Shown here in pieces: positions 8,163 to 15,994 of a stretch of DNA of 64,000 bases. A program made the translations under genes and the position numbers. The stretch comes from Desulfosarcina ovata subsp. ovata (GTDB taxonomy: Bacteria > Desulfobacterota > Desulfobacteria > Desulfobacterales > Desulfosarcinaceae): contig NZ_AP021879.1 in the NCBI RefSeq assembly GCF_009689005.1, forward strand, positions 7,503,501-7,567,500, in the 5' to 3' direction. The notes under the pieces were generated by a model. The model saw only the letters and a program-made list of their open reading frames with translations, was not told the DNA's origin and searched no databases. Numbering within the stretch: the first letter of the stretch is position 1; each line of letters starts with the position of its first letter.

Positions 8163-10015
8163 AGCATTTGCCTCCGATCTGGTTCAGGGCCGGGTTCCGG
8201 CGGAATGGCGGCGGGAACAGGGTCCGCTTCTATCCATCGCCAGTTGTCGGCCGGCTTGGAAAATGACCGGTTGATATGTTGAGGGGAAAAATCGATGCCG
8301 TAAAAGCCGCGGTAAAAAATCTGTGCCTCGGTCATCACATTGTAGTGGCAGCGCGTGGGGTGAAAGACCTTTGCCATGTGCAGCAGGCCGAGGACCCAGC
8401 GGGGACTGCCAAAATCCCAACCCGGCGCCGGATGGACGAAGATGCGCCGGTTTTTGACCGCCTTGGCCGTTACGCCCAGGGCCAGACATTCGTCCAGGAA
8501 ATCATCCATCCGGTTGGAAAGGAAAGCGGAAATAAAAATAATTTCCGGATCGAGTGCGTTGAGCTGGGCCAGGGGCAGATTGCGGCCGGGACGTCCACCG
8601 GGAGGCAGCATCTTATTGAGGCTGACGCCGCCGGCCGCCTCCACGAGCTGGTTCTCCAACCGTTCACCGTTGATGTAAAACAGGGGTTTGCCCATGGCAT
8701 AGTAAACCCGCGGGCGGTGTTTGGGCGACGCCAGGGCATTTTCCACCCTCACCATCTGGTTTTCCAGGTACATGGCCAGGGCTTCGGCGCGTTCGCCAAC
8801 ACCGGCTTTACGCCCAAAGTCAAGCAGCGCGTCGATATAGGTACGCGGATGTTGAATGCGCCGGTGAAGATCCTTCAGCCCACCCTCCTGCAGGATTTCC
8901 TCCCAGGCTTTGACCACCACGGTCTTTTTATGGACGCCCATGGCGATGAGCATTGCGGCGACAATCTCCATGGCGCGGGTCAGGGGATAGCCGCCCTCGA
9001 AGTCCCCTTCCTGGTAAGTGGCGGTCGCCGATGGGCCGACAATGGGCAGATAGCCGGGACATGCCGGGCAGCTGTTGTCGATGGACACACCCTTTTCGGG
9101 CAGCTTCAGCTTGGCCCCCATGGGACCGTAAAATTCCCGTTCCAGGACCAGCTGGCCGCAGTGGGGGCAGCGGGTATTGAGATAGTCGCTGCCCGGCGTG
9201 TTAAACAGGTAGACGAAGTCAAGCATTCGCCGAAGGGTGAGACAGAAATCCTCAGCGTCACGAATCGACGGTTCCAAATCGATGGCTGCGCCTTCAAAAG
9301 GCAGAAAGCGCATCACCTGGAGCGGAATGTGCGGTGACAGCCTGGCGACATGTCTGGCCAGGTCGAACAGCTCCGCCGCATTGTTTCGGGTGAGAATACA
9401 CGATATCTCGATGTGCACACCGGCGCCATGAAGCGCCTCGAGATTTCTCAACACCGGCCGGATAGCGGGTACGCCGCAGGCCTGGTAGGCCGCATCGGAA
9501 AATCCCTTCATGCCGATATTGATAAAATCCAGAAATGGCATCAGTTGGGTCAAGGACTCCGGGGTAAAATAGGCGTTGGAGGAACAGCCGACTTTGAGCC
9601 CCCTGGCCTGGGCCAGTTCGGCGATTCGCAGGAAACGGAGAAAGGCTGCCAGGGGATCGTTCATCAGAAAAACGATCCCCTGGCAGTCGGCCCGGATGGC
9701 TTGGTCGACAATTTCCTCGGCGGTGAAGTGCCGAAGGGCGGGGCTGTCGGGAGACATCTCCTTTACGAGAACCGAGGAGATGCATCCCGGGCAGCTGAAA
9801 TTGCATCCGGTGGTGGTGACTTGCAGGAATTTAGATCCCGGCTGGAAGTGCAGTATGGGCATGGTTTCAATGGAGATGGGGCAGGTAACCAGGAAGTGGT
9901 CCGCGTAGCGTTCCACGATGCTGCCGTGCTTCCATTCATAAAGCCCGCAGGCGCCCGGCCGGCCTTCGGTCAGATGGCAACGCCGTTCGCAGATGGTGCA
10001 GTTTAATTGTTTCAT
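8153..10015 (-). CDS. Radical SAM protein fused to a periplasmic-binding-protein-like domain
   Basis: 620 residues from ATG 10015, preferred because the family's N-terminal cysteine cluster 'CTICERRCHLTEGRPGACGL' starts right there; an upstream start at 10063 would add 16 atypical residues. Residues about 60-290 form a radical SAM domain with 'GCNFSCPGC' (CxxxCxxC), resembling PFL-activase/AmmeMemoRadiSam proteins, followed by a zinc-like site 'CPHCG'. From about residue 340 the protein becomes a FepB/BtuF-type binding fold ('YPLTRAMEIVAAMLIAMG', 'LNALDPEIIFISAFLSN'), but there is no signal peptide, so this domain must be cytoplasmic. The C-terminus is a cysteine pair (MLCC). The architecture is unusual; a metallophore or metal-cofactor role is inferred. 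Confidence 0.75.
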   Translation of the reverse strand: MKQLNCTICERRCHLTEGRPGACGLYEWKHGSIVERYADHFLVTCPISIETMPILHFQPGSKFLQVTTTGCNFSCPGCISSVLVKEMSPDSPALRHFTAEEIVDQAIRADCQGIVFLMNDPLAAFLRFLRIAELAQARGLKVGCSSNAYFTPESLTQLMPFLDFINIGMKGFSDAAYQACGVPAIRPVLRNLEALHGAGVHIEISCILTRNNAAELFDLARHVARLSPHIPLQVMRFLPFEGAAIDLEPSIRDAEDFCLTLRRMLDFVYLFNTPGSDYLNTRCPHCGQLVLEREFYGPMGAKLKLPEKGVSIDNSCPACPGYLPIVGPSATATYQEGDFEGGYPLTRAMEIVAAMLIAMGVHKKTVVVKAWEEILQEGGLKDLHRRIQHPRTYIDALLDFGRKAGVGERAEALAMYLENQMVRVENALASPKHRPRVYYAMGKPLFYINGERLENQLVEAAGGVSLNKMLPPGGRPGRNLPLAQLNALDPEIIFISAFLSNRMDDFLDECLALGVTAKAVKNRRIFVHPAPGWDFGSPRWVLGLLHMAKVFHPTRCHYNVMTEAQIFYRGFYGIDFSPQHINRSFSKPADNWRWIEADPVPAAIPPEPGPEPDRRQMLCC

Positions 10016-10419
10016 GGTTTTTTGTCCTGTTTGGCGTGGATGGTTTTGCATACAACATGACAAATATAAATGTCAAATAAAATTTAAACACGTCATGTTT
10101 TTGCCGATGGTCTCATGGGGGTAGCTTTCTGGTATGCAATTGCGCATAGCGGTTGGGAGAATCTCATTTACGGAGCTTCTGGTGGTTTGATGGGCGGAAA
10201 TCCATCGGGAAGTATGGCTGTGGACCGTCGGATGGCAAATGGAACAGTGGTGTTCAAAGAAATGGGGTGACGTGACAACCATTCATTGTTGTTTCGGGTT
10301 GCATTTTTCGATGGGGCTGTGGCAACCAAGGTGGTGGAAACGGGCCGAACAAGCAGTGATGCTTGCCCGGCCCGGTGGTCGGGTTTGGAACGGTTGGATT
10401 ATTGAGTAATCGGTGCCGA
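10016..10419. other. Intergenic region between the radical-SAM operon and mop
   Basis: 400 bases carrying the promoter of the radical-SAM operon (motif at 10068-10095) and the downstream palindrome of the mop gene. No other gene-like frame was found; a 69-codon reverse frame at 10073-10282 has no family features. Confidence 0.5.
10068..10095 (-). promoter_or_regulatory. Shared promoter/operator motif, copy B
   Basis: Second copy of the 28-base motif (27/28 identical to 4743-4770). On the minus strand it supplies TTGACA at 10076-10071, and a TGTATG -10-like box follows after 16 bases (10054-10049), giving a transcript start about 30 bases before the radical-SAM ATG. Placing the motif at the -35 with its AT-rich upstream half suggests either an activator site or an unusually conserved strong promoter. 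Confidence 0.55.
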
Positions 10420-10425
10420 TTACTC
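10404..10425 (-). terminator. Perfect palindrome at the end of the mop gene
   Basis: A 10-base perfect inverted repeat with a 2-base centre (GAGTAATCGG-TG-CCGATTACTC) overlaps the stop codon of the mop gene. It could form a 3' stabilising or terminating hairpin, but there is no U-run after it, so the role in termination is uncertain. Confidence 0.4.
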
Positions 10426-10635
10426 CGTTGCCAGCATCACGCTGGTGGCCTTGATCATAACGGTGATCTCCTCACCCACCTTGACCCCCAGTTCCTTGGC
10501 GGCCTCCACGCTGATCAATGCGGTAAGCACGTTGCCGTTGCCGCTGCCCACATCCACTTTGACCTTTGCCATGACCATTCCTTCGGTGAGTTCGATCACT
10601 TTGCCCTTGAGAACGTTCCGTGTGCTGAGTTTCAT
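10420..10635 (-). CDS. mop: Molybdenum-pterin binding protein (molbindin, single Mop/TOBE domain)
   Basis: 71 residues, the usual length of a one-domain molbindin. The sequence 'MKLSTRNVLKGKVIEL' followed by 'MAKVKVDVG' and 'LTALISVEAAKELGVKVGEEI' is the classic TOBE/Mop pattern. Such proteins form hexamers that store molybdate or tungstate in the cytoplasm. An AAAGGAGG-type ribosome site precedes the ATG. It lies just downstream of the XRE/ligand-binding regulator and is divergent from the transporter genes, consistent with an oxyanion-storage role. High confidence in the family. Confidence 0.9.
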   Translation of the reverse strand: MKLSTRNVLKGKVIELTEGMVMAKVKVDVGSGNGNVLTALISVEAAKELGVKVGEEITVMIKATSVMLATE

Positions 10636-10663
10636 GCGATTCCTCCTTTGATAAGAATAAATA

Positions 10664-11782
10664 TTATAAATCGGCGATCAATTTGCCGGTGATGCTGCCT
10701 TCGTATCCGGGAATCGCATTGATTTCGCGTCGCAATGCAGCGGATTGGAGGACGTCCAGAAGGACCTTGATGGTGGGATGGCCGGTCACGTCGTTGGGAA
10801 TGACCAGGTCGCAGCGGGCCGCGGTAATGGACACAAATCCCAGATCAAACGCCTCGGCAATGGCCCGCAGCCCCAGGGCCGCGTCGGCGACGTTGCAGGC
10901 AATCCGGTAAGCGCCTTCACGGTGGGTGGTGACCTCGTTCTGGTAGCCGTTGATGACCGTTCCGTCAATGCCGGCGCGCTGCAGCTGGTCGTCCAGAAGA
11001 ACCCGTAGCGCTGCACCCGGCTCGCGATTGATGAAACGAACCATGGGTTGGGCCAGGTCAGCGACGGTCCGGATGCCCAGCGGGTTGCCTTTGGCCACCA
11101 TCAGCCCTTCCTCGAGCATGGAGAATCCAAGAACAGAGCTGCTCAGGCCGGCCAGTTTCTGGCTGGCGACGACGACGTTGGACTCACCTTTGTCGGTGTT
11201 GTGCAGGTGGGTGCCGGCCACATGGGCCAGTCCGTCGGCGAGCCGGCCGAGGGCCCGGTGGCTGGAGGCGAATCGGCAATGGACGCGCGCATCCGGGGCC
11301 ACGCGGTTAACATGGTGGCCGAGAACTTCAAAGGCCGGATCGCAACCCATCAGGATAATGGTTTTGTCCAGCCGCTCGGATGACGACAGGATCTGGGCAT
11401 TTTTCCGGTCGGGTGTCAGCAGGCCATCGGCGGATCGCAACCCAAAGGGAATCGATTCGGAACCATGCAGGGGCAGCCCCACCAGGCGGTCACGCACCCG
11501 TCCCAATGCCAGACGGGTGGCCGTGTCGTCCTTGCCGTTGATGACATGTACCGGCTGGACCTCCTGGGGCGTCTGCTCGACGAACAGGTCTTCCACCCGG
11601 CAGGAGAAGATGCGCGCCAGGCGCAGGGCAATGGCGGTGTTGGGCAGGTAGCGCCCGGACTCAATGTCATAGATGGCCTGGCGCCGGACGTCGACTTTGT
11701 CGGCCAGTTCCTGCTGGGACCATCCCTTGCTCATGCGATAGGCTTTGACGTTGCAGGTGATATCGTCACTTTTTCGGGCCAT
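10664..11782 (-). CDS. XRE-type regulator with a ModA-like ligand-binding domain
   Basis: 372 residues from ATG 11782, which has AGGAG 7 bases upstream; the longer frame has no such signal. Residues about 10-65 are an HTH_3 domain ('SQQELADKVDVRRQAIYDIESGRYLPN'). The rest is a PBP-like type-2 periplasmic-binding fold lacking a signal peptide, with 'IILMGCDPAF', 'GLMVAKGNPLGI' and 'FINREPGAALR'. This HTH plus binding-fold architecture is known from molybdate-associated regulators. Its position, divergent from an oxyanion ABC operon and upstream of mop, makes it the likely molybdate/tungstate sensor of this locus (inference). Confidence 0.85.
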   Translation of the reverse strand: MARKSDDITCNVKAYRMSKGWSQQELADKVDVRRQAIYDIESGRYLPNTAIALRLARIFSCRVEDLFVEQTPQEVQPVHVINGKDDTATRLALGRVRDRLVGLPLHGSESIPFGLRSADGLLTPDRKNAQILSSSERLDKTIILMGCDPAFEVLGHHVNRVAPDARVHCRFASSHRALGRLADGLAHVAGTHLHNTDKGESNVVVASQKLAGLSSSVLGFSMLEEGLMVAKGNPLGIRTVADLAQPMVRFINREPGAALRVLLDDQLQRAGIDGTVINGYQNEVTTHREGAYRIACNVADAALGLRAIAEAFDLGFVSITAARCDLVIPNDVTGHPTIKVLLDVLQSAALRREINAIPGYEGSITGKLIADL

Positions 11783-11917
11783 GCACGACTCCTGGCCCGC
11801 AGTGGGCCTTAATGGTGAAAGTGGACTAAAAAAAAGATTGACCAATTCTATATCATATGCAATGAGGCTATGTCAAATAGCGTTTATAAAAGACATCATG
11901 ATTTGTGGCTGAATTGA

Positions 11918-11939
11918 CGTTTAATATTGTAATTTAACG
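11918..11939. promoter_or_regulatory. Candidate operator between the XRE regulator and the transporter operon
   Basis: An imperfect inverted repeat (CGTTTAAT-6-ATTTAACG) in the 209-base divergent gap. A minus-strand TTGACA (in TATGTCAAAT at 11869-11878) with GATATA 16 bases on is the probable regulator promoter. The repeat is placed where a regulator could affect rightward transcription. No other member of the motif was found, so this is a weak call. Confidence 0.3.
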
Positions 11940-11991
11940 GAAACAGGGTGCAAATCGATTCCCAAAATAATTTGGGTCAGATGGAGCAGAT

Positions 11992-12759
11992 ATGGACAAA
12001 CGCAAGTGGGGTTTCCTTTTCAGTGGATGGGTGTTGTGGGCGGCTGTGATGATGGCCCAACCGGCATATGCCGCACGGTTGCATATTTTTGTGGGTGCGG
12101 GTTTGCGCCAGCCGGTGGATCAGCTGGTTCACGCTTTTGAAGCGCAGACCGGCCATCAGGTGGTGGTTGATTACGGTGGCAGCGGCCAGTTGCTGGCCAA
12201 GATCAATGTCGCCGCCAGCGGCGACCTGTTCATTCCCGGCGCCCTTTTCTATATTGAAAAACTCGAAAAGGCGGGCAAGATCCGTTCCTACCGGCCGATT
12301 GTGGCCCACACCCCGGTGATTGGCGTCAATGTTTCCCAGACCGCACGGATCCAATCCTTTGATGATCTGACAACTCCGGGCGTCCGCCTGGCCATGGGCG
12401 ATCCCAAAGCCATGGCCTTCGGCCGCACGGCCATGGCCATCTGTGAGCAGTCGGGGAAAAAAGCAGATATCTTAAAAAATGTCACCGTGTACGGAGCCAC
12501 TGTCAAACAACTGGCCATGTACGTCAGCCAGGGCGCGGTGGACGCCGCGATCATCGGTCGGGCCGACGCTTTCCAGAACCGGGACAAGATCAGCATCGTC
12601 GATATTCCCAAGGCCTACTTAAAGTCGGAGACCATTGCCGCGGCGGTTTTGCGCTCGGCAGCGGATCCGGCACTGGCCGGCCGGCTGTGTGACTTTTTCT
12701 CTTCCCGTGAGGCGATTGCCGTTTTCATGCAGCACGGCTTTCTTCCCCTGAGCGAGTGA
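11992..12759 (+). CDS. Molybdate/tungstate-type ABC transporter substrate-binding protein (ModA/WtpA family)
   Basis: 255 residues with a signal peptide (to about residue 27, 'QPAYAARL'). The mature protein has the ModA pattern: 'LHIFVGAGLRQPVDQLVHAFEAQTGHQV', 'DYGGSGQLLAKINVAASGDLFIP', 'RLAMGDPKAMAFGR' and 'AIIGRADAF'. It binds an oxyanion, molybdate or tungstate, for the permease encoded 10 bases downstream. A second, separate modABC set follows at 14.3-17.1 kb, so the two systems may differ in preference (tungstate versus molybdate), but this cannot be read from the sequence. Confidence 0.85.
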   Translation: MDKRKWGFLFSGWVLWAAVMMAQPAYAARLHIFVGAGLRQPVDQLVHAFEAQTGHQVVVDYGGSGQLLAKINVAASGDLFIPGALFYIEKLEKAGKIRSYRPIVAHTPVIGVNVSQTARIQSFDDLTTPGVRLAMGDPKAMAFGRTAMAICEQSGKKADILKNVTVYGATVKQLAMYVSQGAVDAAIIGRADAFQNRDKISIVDIPKAYLKSETIAAAVLRSAADPALAGRLCDFFSSREAIAVFMQHGFLPLSE

Positions 12760-12769
12760 TTCCGATCCC

Positions 12770-13567
12770 ATGCGCTGTTTTTGCCTGCTGCCGATGGGCG
12801 TGCTGGTTCTGCTGATTGTCGGCGTACTGGCCGGACTGCTTGTCCAATTGCCCTTTTCCCGGATTTTGACCACCCTGACCTCGGCGGAGATCCGTTTCGC
12901 CCTGCGCCTGACCCTTTTGACCTCCCTGTTGGCCACGGTCATCGCGCTTTTTCTGGGGGTGCCGACCGGTTATTTTCTGGCCCGCCAGGCCTTCCCCGGA
13001 AAGGCTCTGGTCGATACCCTGATCGACCTGCCCATGACCATGACCCCGCTGGTGGCGGGGGTAGGGCTGCTCTTCCTGCTGGGCAATGATACCGTCCGTC
13101 AGGTGCTGGACCGGATGGGCATTCAACTGCTCTTCACCCCCTGGGGCGCGGTGCTGGCCCAGGTACTGATTGCCGCACCGATCATGACCCGCACCAGCCG
13201 GTCGGCCTTTGGGGCCTTGGATTGCCGTTTTGAGCAGGCCGCCCAGACCCTGGGGCTCAAACCCTGGCAGGTGTTTTTGCGCATTTCCTTGCCCATGGCC
13301 CGGCCGGTCATCCTTAGCGGTCTGGTGCTTTGTTGGGCCCGTGCCGTCGGTGAATTCGGCGCTACCCTTATGGTGGCCGGTGCCACGCGTTTCAGGACCG
13401 AGACCCTGCCAATTGCCGTTTACCTGAACATTTCCAGCGGTGAGATGGGCATTGCCCTGGTGTGTGCCTGGCTGCTGATTATGACCGGTTTCCTGGTGCT
13501 GTTGGCCATGCGCTGGATCGGATCGCCCTTCTGGGCCGAGACGCCGCTGGCGGGAGATGGGCCATGA
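12770..13567 (+). CDS. Molybdate/tungstate-type ABC transporter permease (ModB/WtpB family)
   Basis: 265 residues, about five to six hydrophobic segments. The cytoplasmic EAA-type loop appears as 'FEQAAQTLGLKPWQVFLRISLPMARPVI', followed by 'RAVGEFGATLMVAG', the hallmark of ModB-type permeases. Its 3' end overlaps the ATPase gene by 4 bases (ATGA), so the three genes form one operon with the upstream binding protein. It makes up the membrane pore of the transporter. Confidence 0.88.
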   Translation: MRCFCLLPMGVLVLLIVGVLAGLLVQLPFSRILTTLTSAEIRFALRLTLLTSLLATVIALFLGVPTGYFLARQAFPGKALVDTLIDLPMTMTPLVAGVGLLFLLGNDTVRQVLDRMGIQLLFTPWGAVLAQVLIAAPIMTRTSRSAFGALDCRFEQAAQTLGLKPWQVFLRISLPMARPVILSGLVLCWARAVGEFGATLMVAGATRFRTETLPIAVYLNISSGEMGIALVCAWLLIMTGFLVLLAMRWIGSPFWAETPLAGDGP

Positions 13568-14313
13568 CCGCAATCCGGCTGGAGAAGGTGAGTGTGCGGG
13601 GAGTGAGAGCGGTCGACCTGGCCGTGTCCGATGGTGAACTGTTTGTGCTCCTGGGGCCGTCGGGTGCCGGCAAGAGTACGCTTTTGCAGGTGATCGCCGG
13701 TCTTCTGCCATACCGGGGGCGGGTTTTTTTCAATGACAACTGTATCGACAGCCTGCCGCCCCACCAGCGCAAGGTGGGCTATCTCTTCCAGGATCTGCTG
13801 CTTTTTCCTCATCTGACGGTCCGTCAGAACCTGAGCATTGCCATGACCCACCTGAAGTTGGATCGCCAGACGAAAAATGAGAAAATTGCCGAGCTGCTCT
13901 CCCTGTTCGGCATTGCCGGACTAGCCGGGCGCTACCCGATACAGATGAGTGGCGGCGAGAAGCAGCGCGCGGCCCTGGCGCGGGCCATTGCCACCGATCC
14001 GCAGATTCTCCTGCTGGACGAGCCTTTCAGCAGCCTTGACCCGGATAATGCCCGGCGGCTGCGTGCCGAGATGAAAAAACATCAACGCCATTTCCGCATC
14101 ACCACCGTGTTCGTGACTCACAATCGGGGCGAAGCGCGGCAGCTGGCCGATCGCATGGGGGTCATCCGGCAGGGCCGCCTGACGGCGGACGTCTCTTTGC
14201 ATGAGATCGAAAAGATGGTGCCGGTGGAGGACATTTTGCCAGTTGGTGCCAACGAAAGTGTAACGGCGGCCCCTTTTTCGTGGGGTACGCCCATGTCCGT
14301 GATTCGGTCATGA
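13564..14313 (+). CDS. ABC transporter ATP-binding protein (molybdate/tungstate type, no TOBE domain)
   Basis: 249 residues from the ATG that overlaps the permease stop. Walker A is 'LLGPSGAGKSTLLQ', the signature is 'MSGGEKQRAALARA', Walker B is 'ILLLDEPFSSLDP' and the switch histidine is in 'VFVTHNRGEA'. Unlike ModC it is short and lacks the C-terminal TOBE regulatory domain, matching TupC/WtpC-type ATPases. It energises the permease encoded just upstream. Confidence 0.88.
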   Translation: MTAIRLEKVSVRGVRAVDLAVSDGELFVLLGPSGAGKSTLLQVIAGLLPYRGRVFFNDNCIDSLPPHQRKVGYLFQDLLLFPHLTVRQNLSIAMTHLKLDRQTKNEKIAELLSLFGIAGLAGRYPIQMSGGEKQRAALARAIATDPQILLLDEPFSSLDPDNARRLRAEMKKHQRHFRITTVFVTHNRGEARQLADRMGVIRQGRLTADVSLHEIEKMVPVEDILPVGANESVTAAPFSWGTPMSVIRS

Positions 14314-14346
14314 AACCGGATCCATCAAAAAAATAAAAAGGAGAGG

Positions 14347-15135
14347 TTGAAAATGAAACTGAGCAAGTGCATGGTAGGGGGCTGGATTGTGATGATGATG
14401 GTGCTGGGCGGGTTGGCAGGCCCTGTGGCGGCCGCTGATGACGTCGTCGTTTTTGCTGCGGCGTCCACCACCAATGCCGTTACGGAAATTGGCGATCTTT
14501 TTGAGGCCCGGGGGCTGGGAACGGTGAAAACATCCTTTGCCTCGTCTTCCACCTTGGCAAAGCAGATCGCCAGTGGCGCGCCGGCTGATGTCTACCTGTC
14601 GGCCAATAAGAAATGGATGGATTTTCTTGCCGAGAAGGATGCCGTTGACAAGGCCGGCCGTTTCGATCTGTTGGGCAACAGCATTGTGATGATCGCCCCC
14701 CAGGACAGCCCCGTCAAGACCATCGAGATCAAGGCCGGGATGGACCTGGCCGGGCTGCTGGGCAAGGACGGACGCCTCTCCATGGGTGACCCCGACCATG
14801 TTCCGGCCGGTATGTACGGTAAAAACGCCATGCAGAAACTGGGGCTTTGGGATCAGGTCAAGGATCGGGTCGCACCGATGAAGGACGTGCGTGCCGCCCT
14901 GGTGCTGGTGGAGCGCGCCGAGGCACCATTGGGACAGGTGTATGCCACCGATGCGGCGATTTCCAAAAAAGTCCGCGTGGTGGGAACCTTTCCGGCCGAC
15001 AGCCATCCGCCGATCGTCTACCCGGTGGCTGCCGTGACCGGTGGGAAGGCCGACGCGGCGGCGGCGTTCATGAAATTTCTCAAATCGTCCGAGGCACGGG
15101 CGGTCTTCGAAAAATATGGATTTGACGTGCGTTAA
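14347..15135 (+). CDS. modA: Molybdate ABC transporter substrate-binding protein
   Basis: 262 residues with a signal peptide (to about residue 29, 'GPVAAADD'). ModA motifs follow: 'VVVFAAASTTNAVTEIGDLFEARG', 'ASSSTLAKQIASGAPADVYLSANKKWMD', 'RLSMGDPDHVPAGMYGK' and 'VERAEAPLGQVYATDA'. A GGAGAGG ribosome site precedes the ATG. The stop codon overlaps the modB start by one base, so the genes are coupled. This is the canonical ModA, more typical than the binding protein at 11992. Confidence 0.93.
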   Translation: MKMKLSKCMVGGWIVMMMVLGGLAGPVAAADDVVVFAAASTTNAVTEIGDLFEARGLGTVKTSFASSSTLAKQIASGAPADVYLSANKKWMDFLAEKDAVDKAGRFDLLGNSIVMIAPQDSPVKTIEIKAGMDLAGLLGKDGRLSMGDPDHVPAGMYGKNAMQKLGLWDQVKDRVAPMKDVRAALVLVERAEAPLGQVYATDAAISKKVRVVGTFPADSHPPIVYPVAAVTGGKADAAAAFMKFLKSSEARAVFEKYGFDVR

Positions 15136-15833
15136 TGCCTTTCTGGAACCTGACCGAAGTTGAGCTGGAGGCCCTGCGGCTGAGCCTGTGGGTCTCCGGC
15201 TGGGCCGTGGCCGCCAGTTTGCCTCTGGGCATTCTGGCGGCCTGGGTGTTGGCCCGGCTGCGTTTTCCGGGCAAGAATCTGCTCGACGGGCTGATTCACC
15301 TGCCGTTGGTCCTGCCGCCGGTGGTGACCGGTTACCTCTTGCTGGTGCTGCTGGGGCGCAACGGCGTGATCGGCGCGGCCCTTTACAAGTATCTGGGTAT
15401 CGTGTTGGCCTTCAACTGGAAAGGGGCCGTGCTGGCCGCGGCCGTGATGTCTTTCCCGCTGCTGGTCCGGGCCGTGCGCCTCTCCCTCGAAGGGGTCGAC
15501 CAGGGCCTTGAGGCGGCTGCCCGTACCCTGGGGGCCGGACCGCTGCGGGTTTTCTTCACGGTAACCCTGCCATTGATGGTGCCGGGCATCATTACCGGCC
15601 TGATCCTCGCCTTTGCACGCAGCCTGGGCGAATTCGGCGCCACGATCACTTTTGTGTCCAACATCCGCGGCCAGACCCAGACCCTGCCGCTGGCCCTTTA
15701 CACGCTCACCCAGGTGCCCGACGGCGAAATGGGCGCCATGCGCCTGTGCATCCTGTCGGTGCTGATCGCCATGGTGGCCCTGATTTGCTCGGAGGTGCTG
15801 GCCAGGCGGTTTGCCCGGCGCATGCAGGGATGA
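15135..15833 (+). CDS. modB: Molybdate ABC transporter permease
   Basis: 232 residues, five predicted membrane segments, with the conserved 'LPLVLPPVVTGYLLL', the EAA loop 'EGVDQGLEAAARTLGAGPLRVFFTVTLPL' and 'FARSLGEFGATITFVSNI', typical ModB. It begins at the A of the modA stop. Its TGA stop touches a 107-bp inverted-repeat element (15834-15940) that now lies between it and modC. Confidence 0.93.
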   Translation: MPFWNLTEVELEALRLSLWVSGWAVAASLPLGILAAWVLARLRFPGKNLLDGLIHLPLVLPPVVTGYLLLVLLGRNGVIGAALYKYLGIVLAFNWKGAVLAAAVMSFPLLVRAVRLSLEGVDQGLEAAARTLGAGPLRVFFTVTLPLMVPGIITGLILAFARSLGEFGATITFVSNIRGQTQTLPLALYTLTQVPDGEMGAMRLCILSVLIAMVALICSEVLARRFARRMQG

Positions 15834-15940
15834 TATAGCCTTCAAGATAATGTTTTTGGGCAGCGTTATCGGTCGTTGCGGTATGGGTTATACAGCTTCC
15901 TCCCTCTGGCCTTGCCAAAAGCATTATCTTGAAGGCTATA
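15834..15940. repeat. 107-bp MITE-like inverted-repeat element between modB and modC
   Basis: Both ends carry the same 19-base sequence in inverted orientation (TATAGCCTTCAAGATAATG), and the match extends to 26 bases with one mismatch. The outermost bases are TATAG and CTATA, so a TA duplication, as in Tc1/mariner/IS630-type elements, is possible. It encodes nothing. It begins immediately after the modB stop codon and would form a long hairpin in a modB-modC transcript. No second copy was found in the window. Confidence 0.7.
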
Positions 15941-15994
15941 CTTTAATGGAAGGCCAATCGACCGCCATGGTTTTCGTCGGGTGATGGAGTTTTT

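Noticed and set aside
8276..9337. Long plus-strand open frame (353 codons) opposite the radical-SAM fusion gene
   Set aside because: It is the antisense shadow of a GC-rich coding region; it has no family motifs and low-complexity His/Gly-rich composition.
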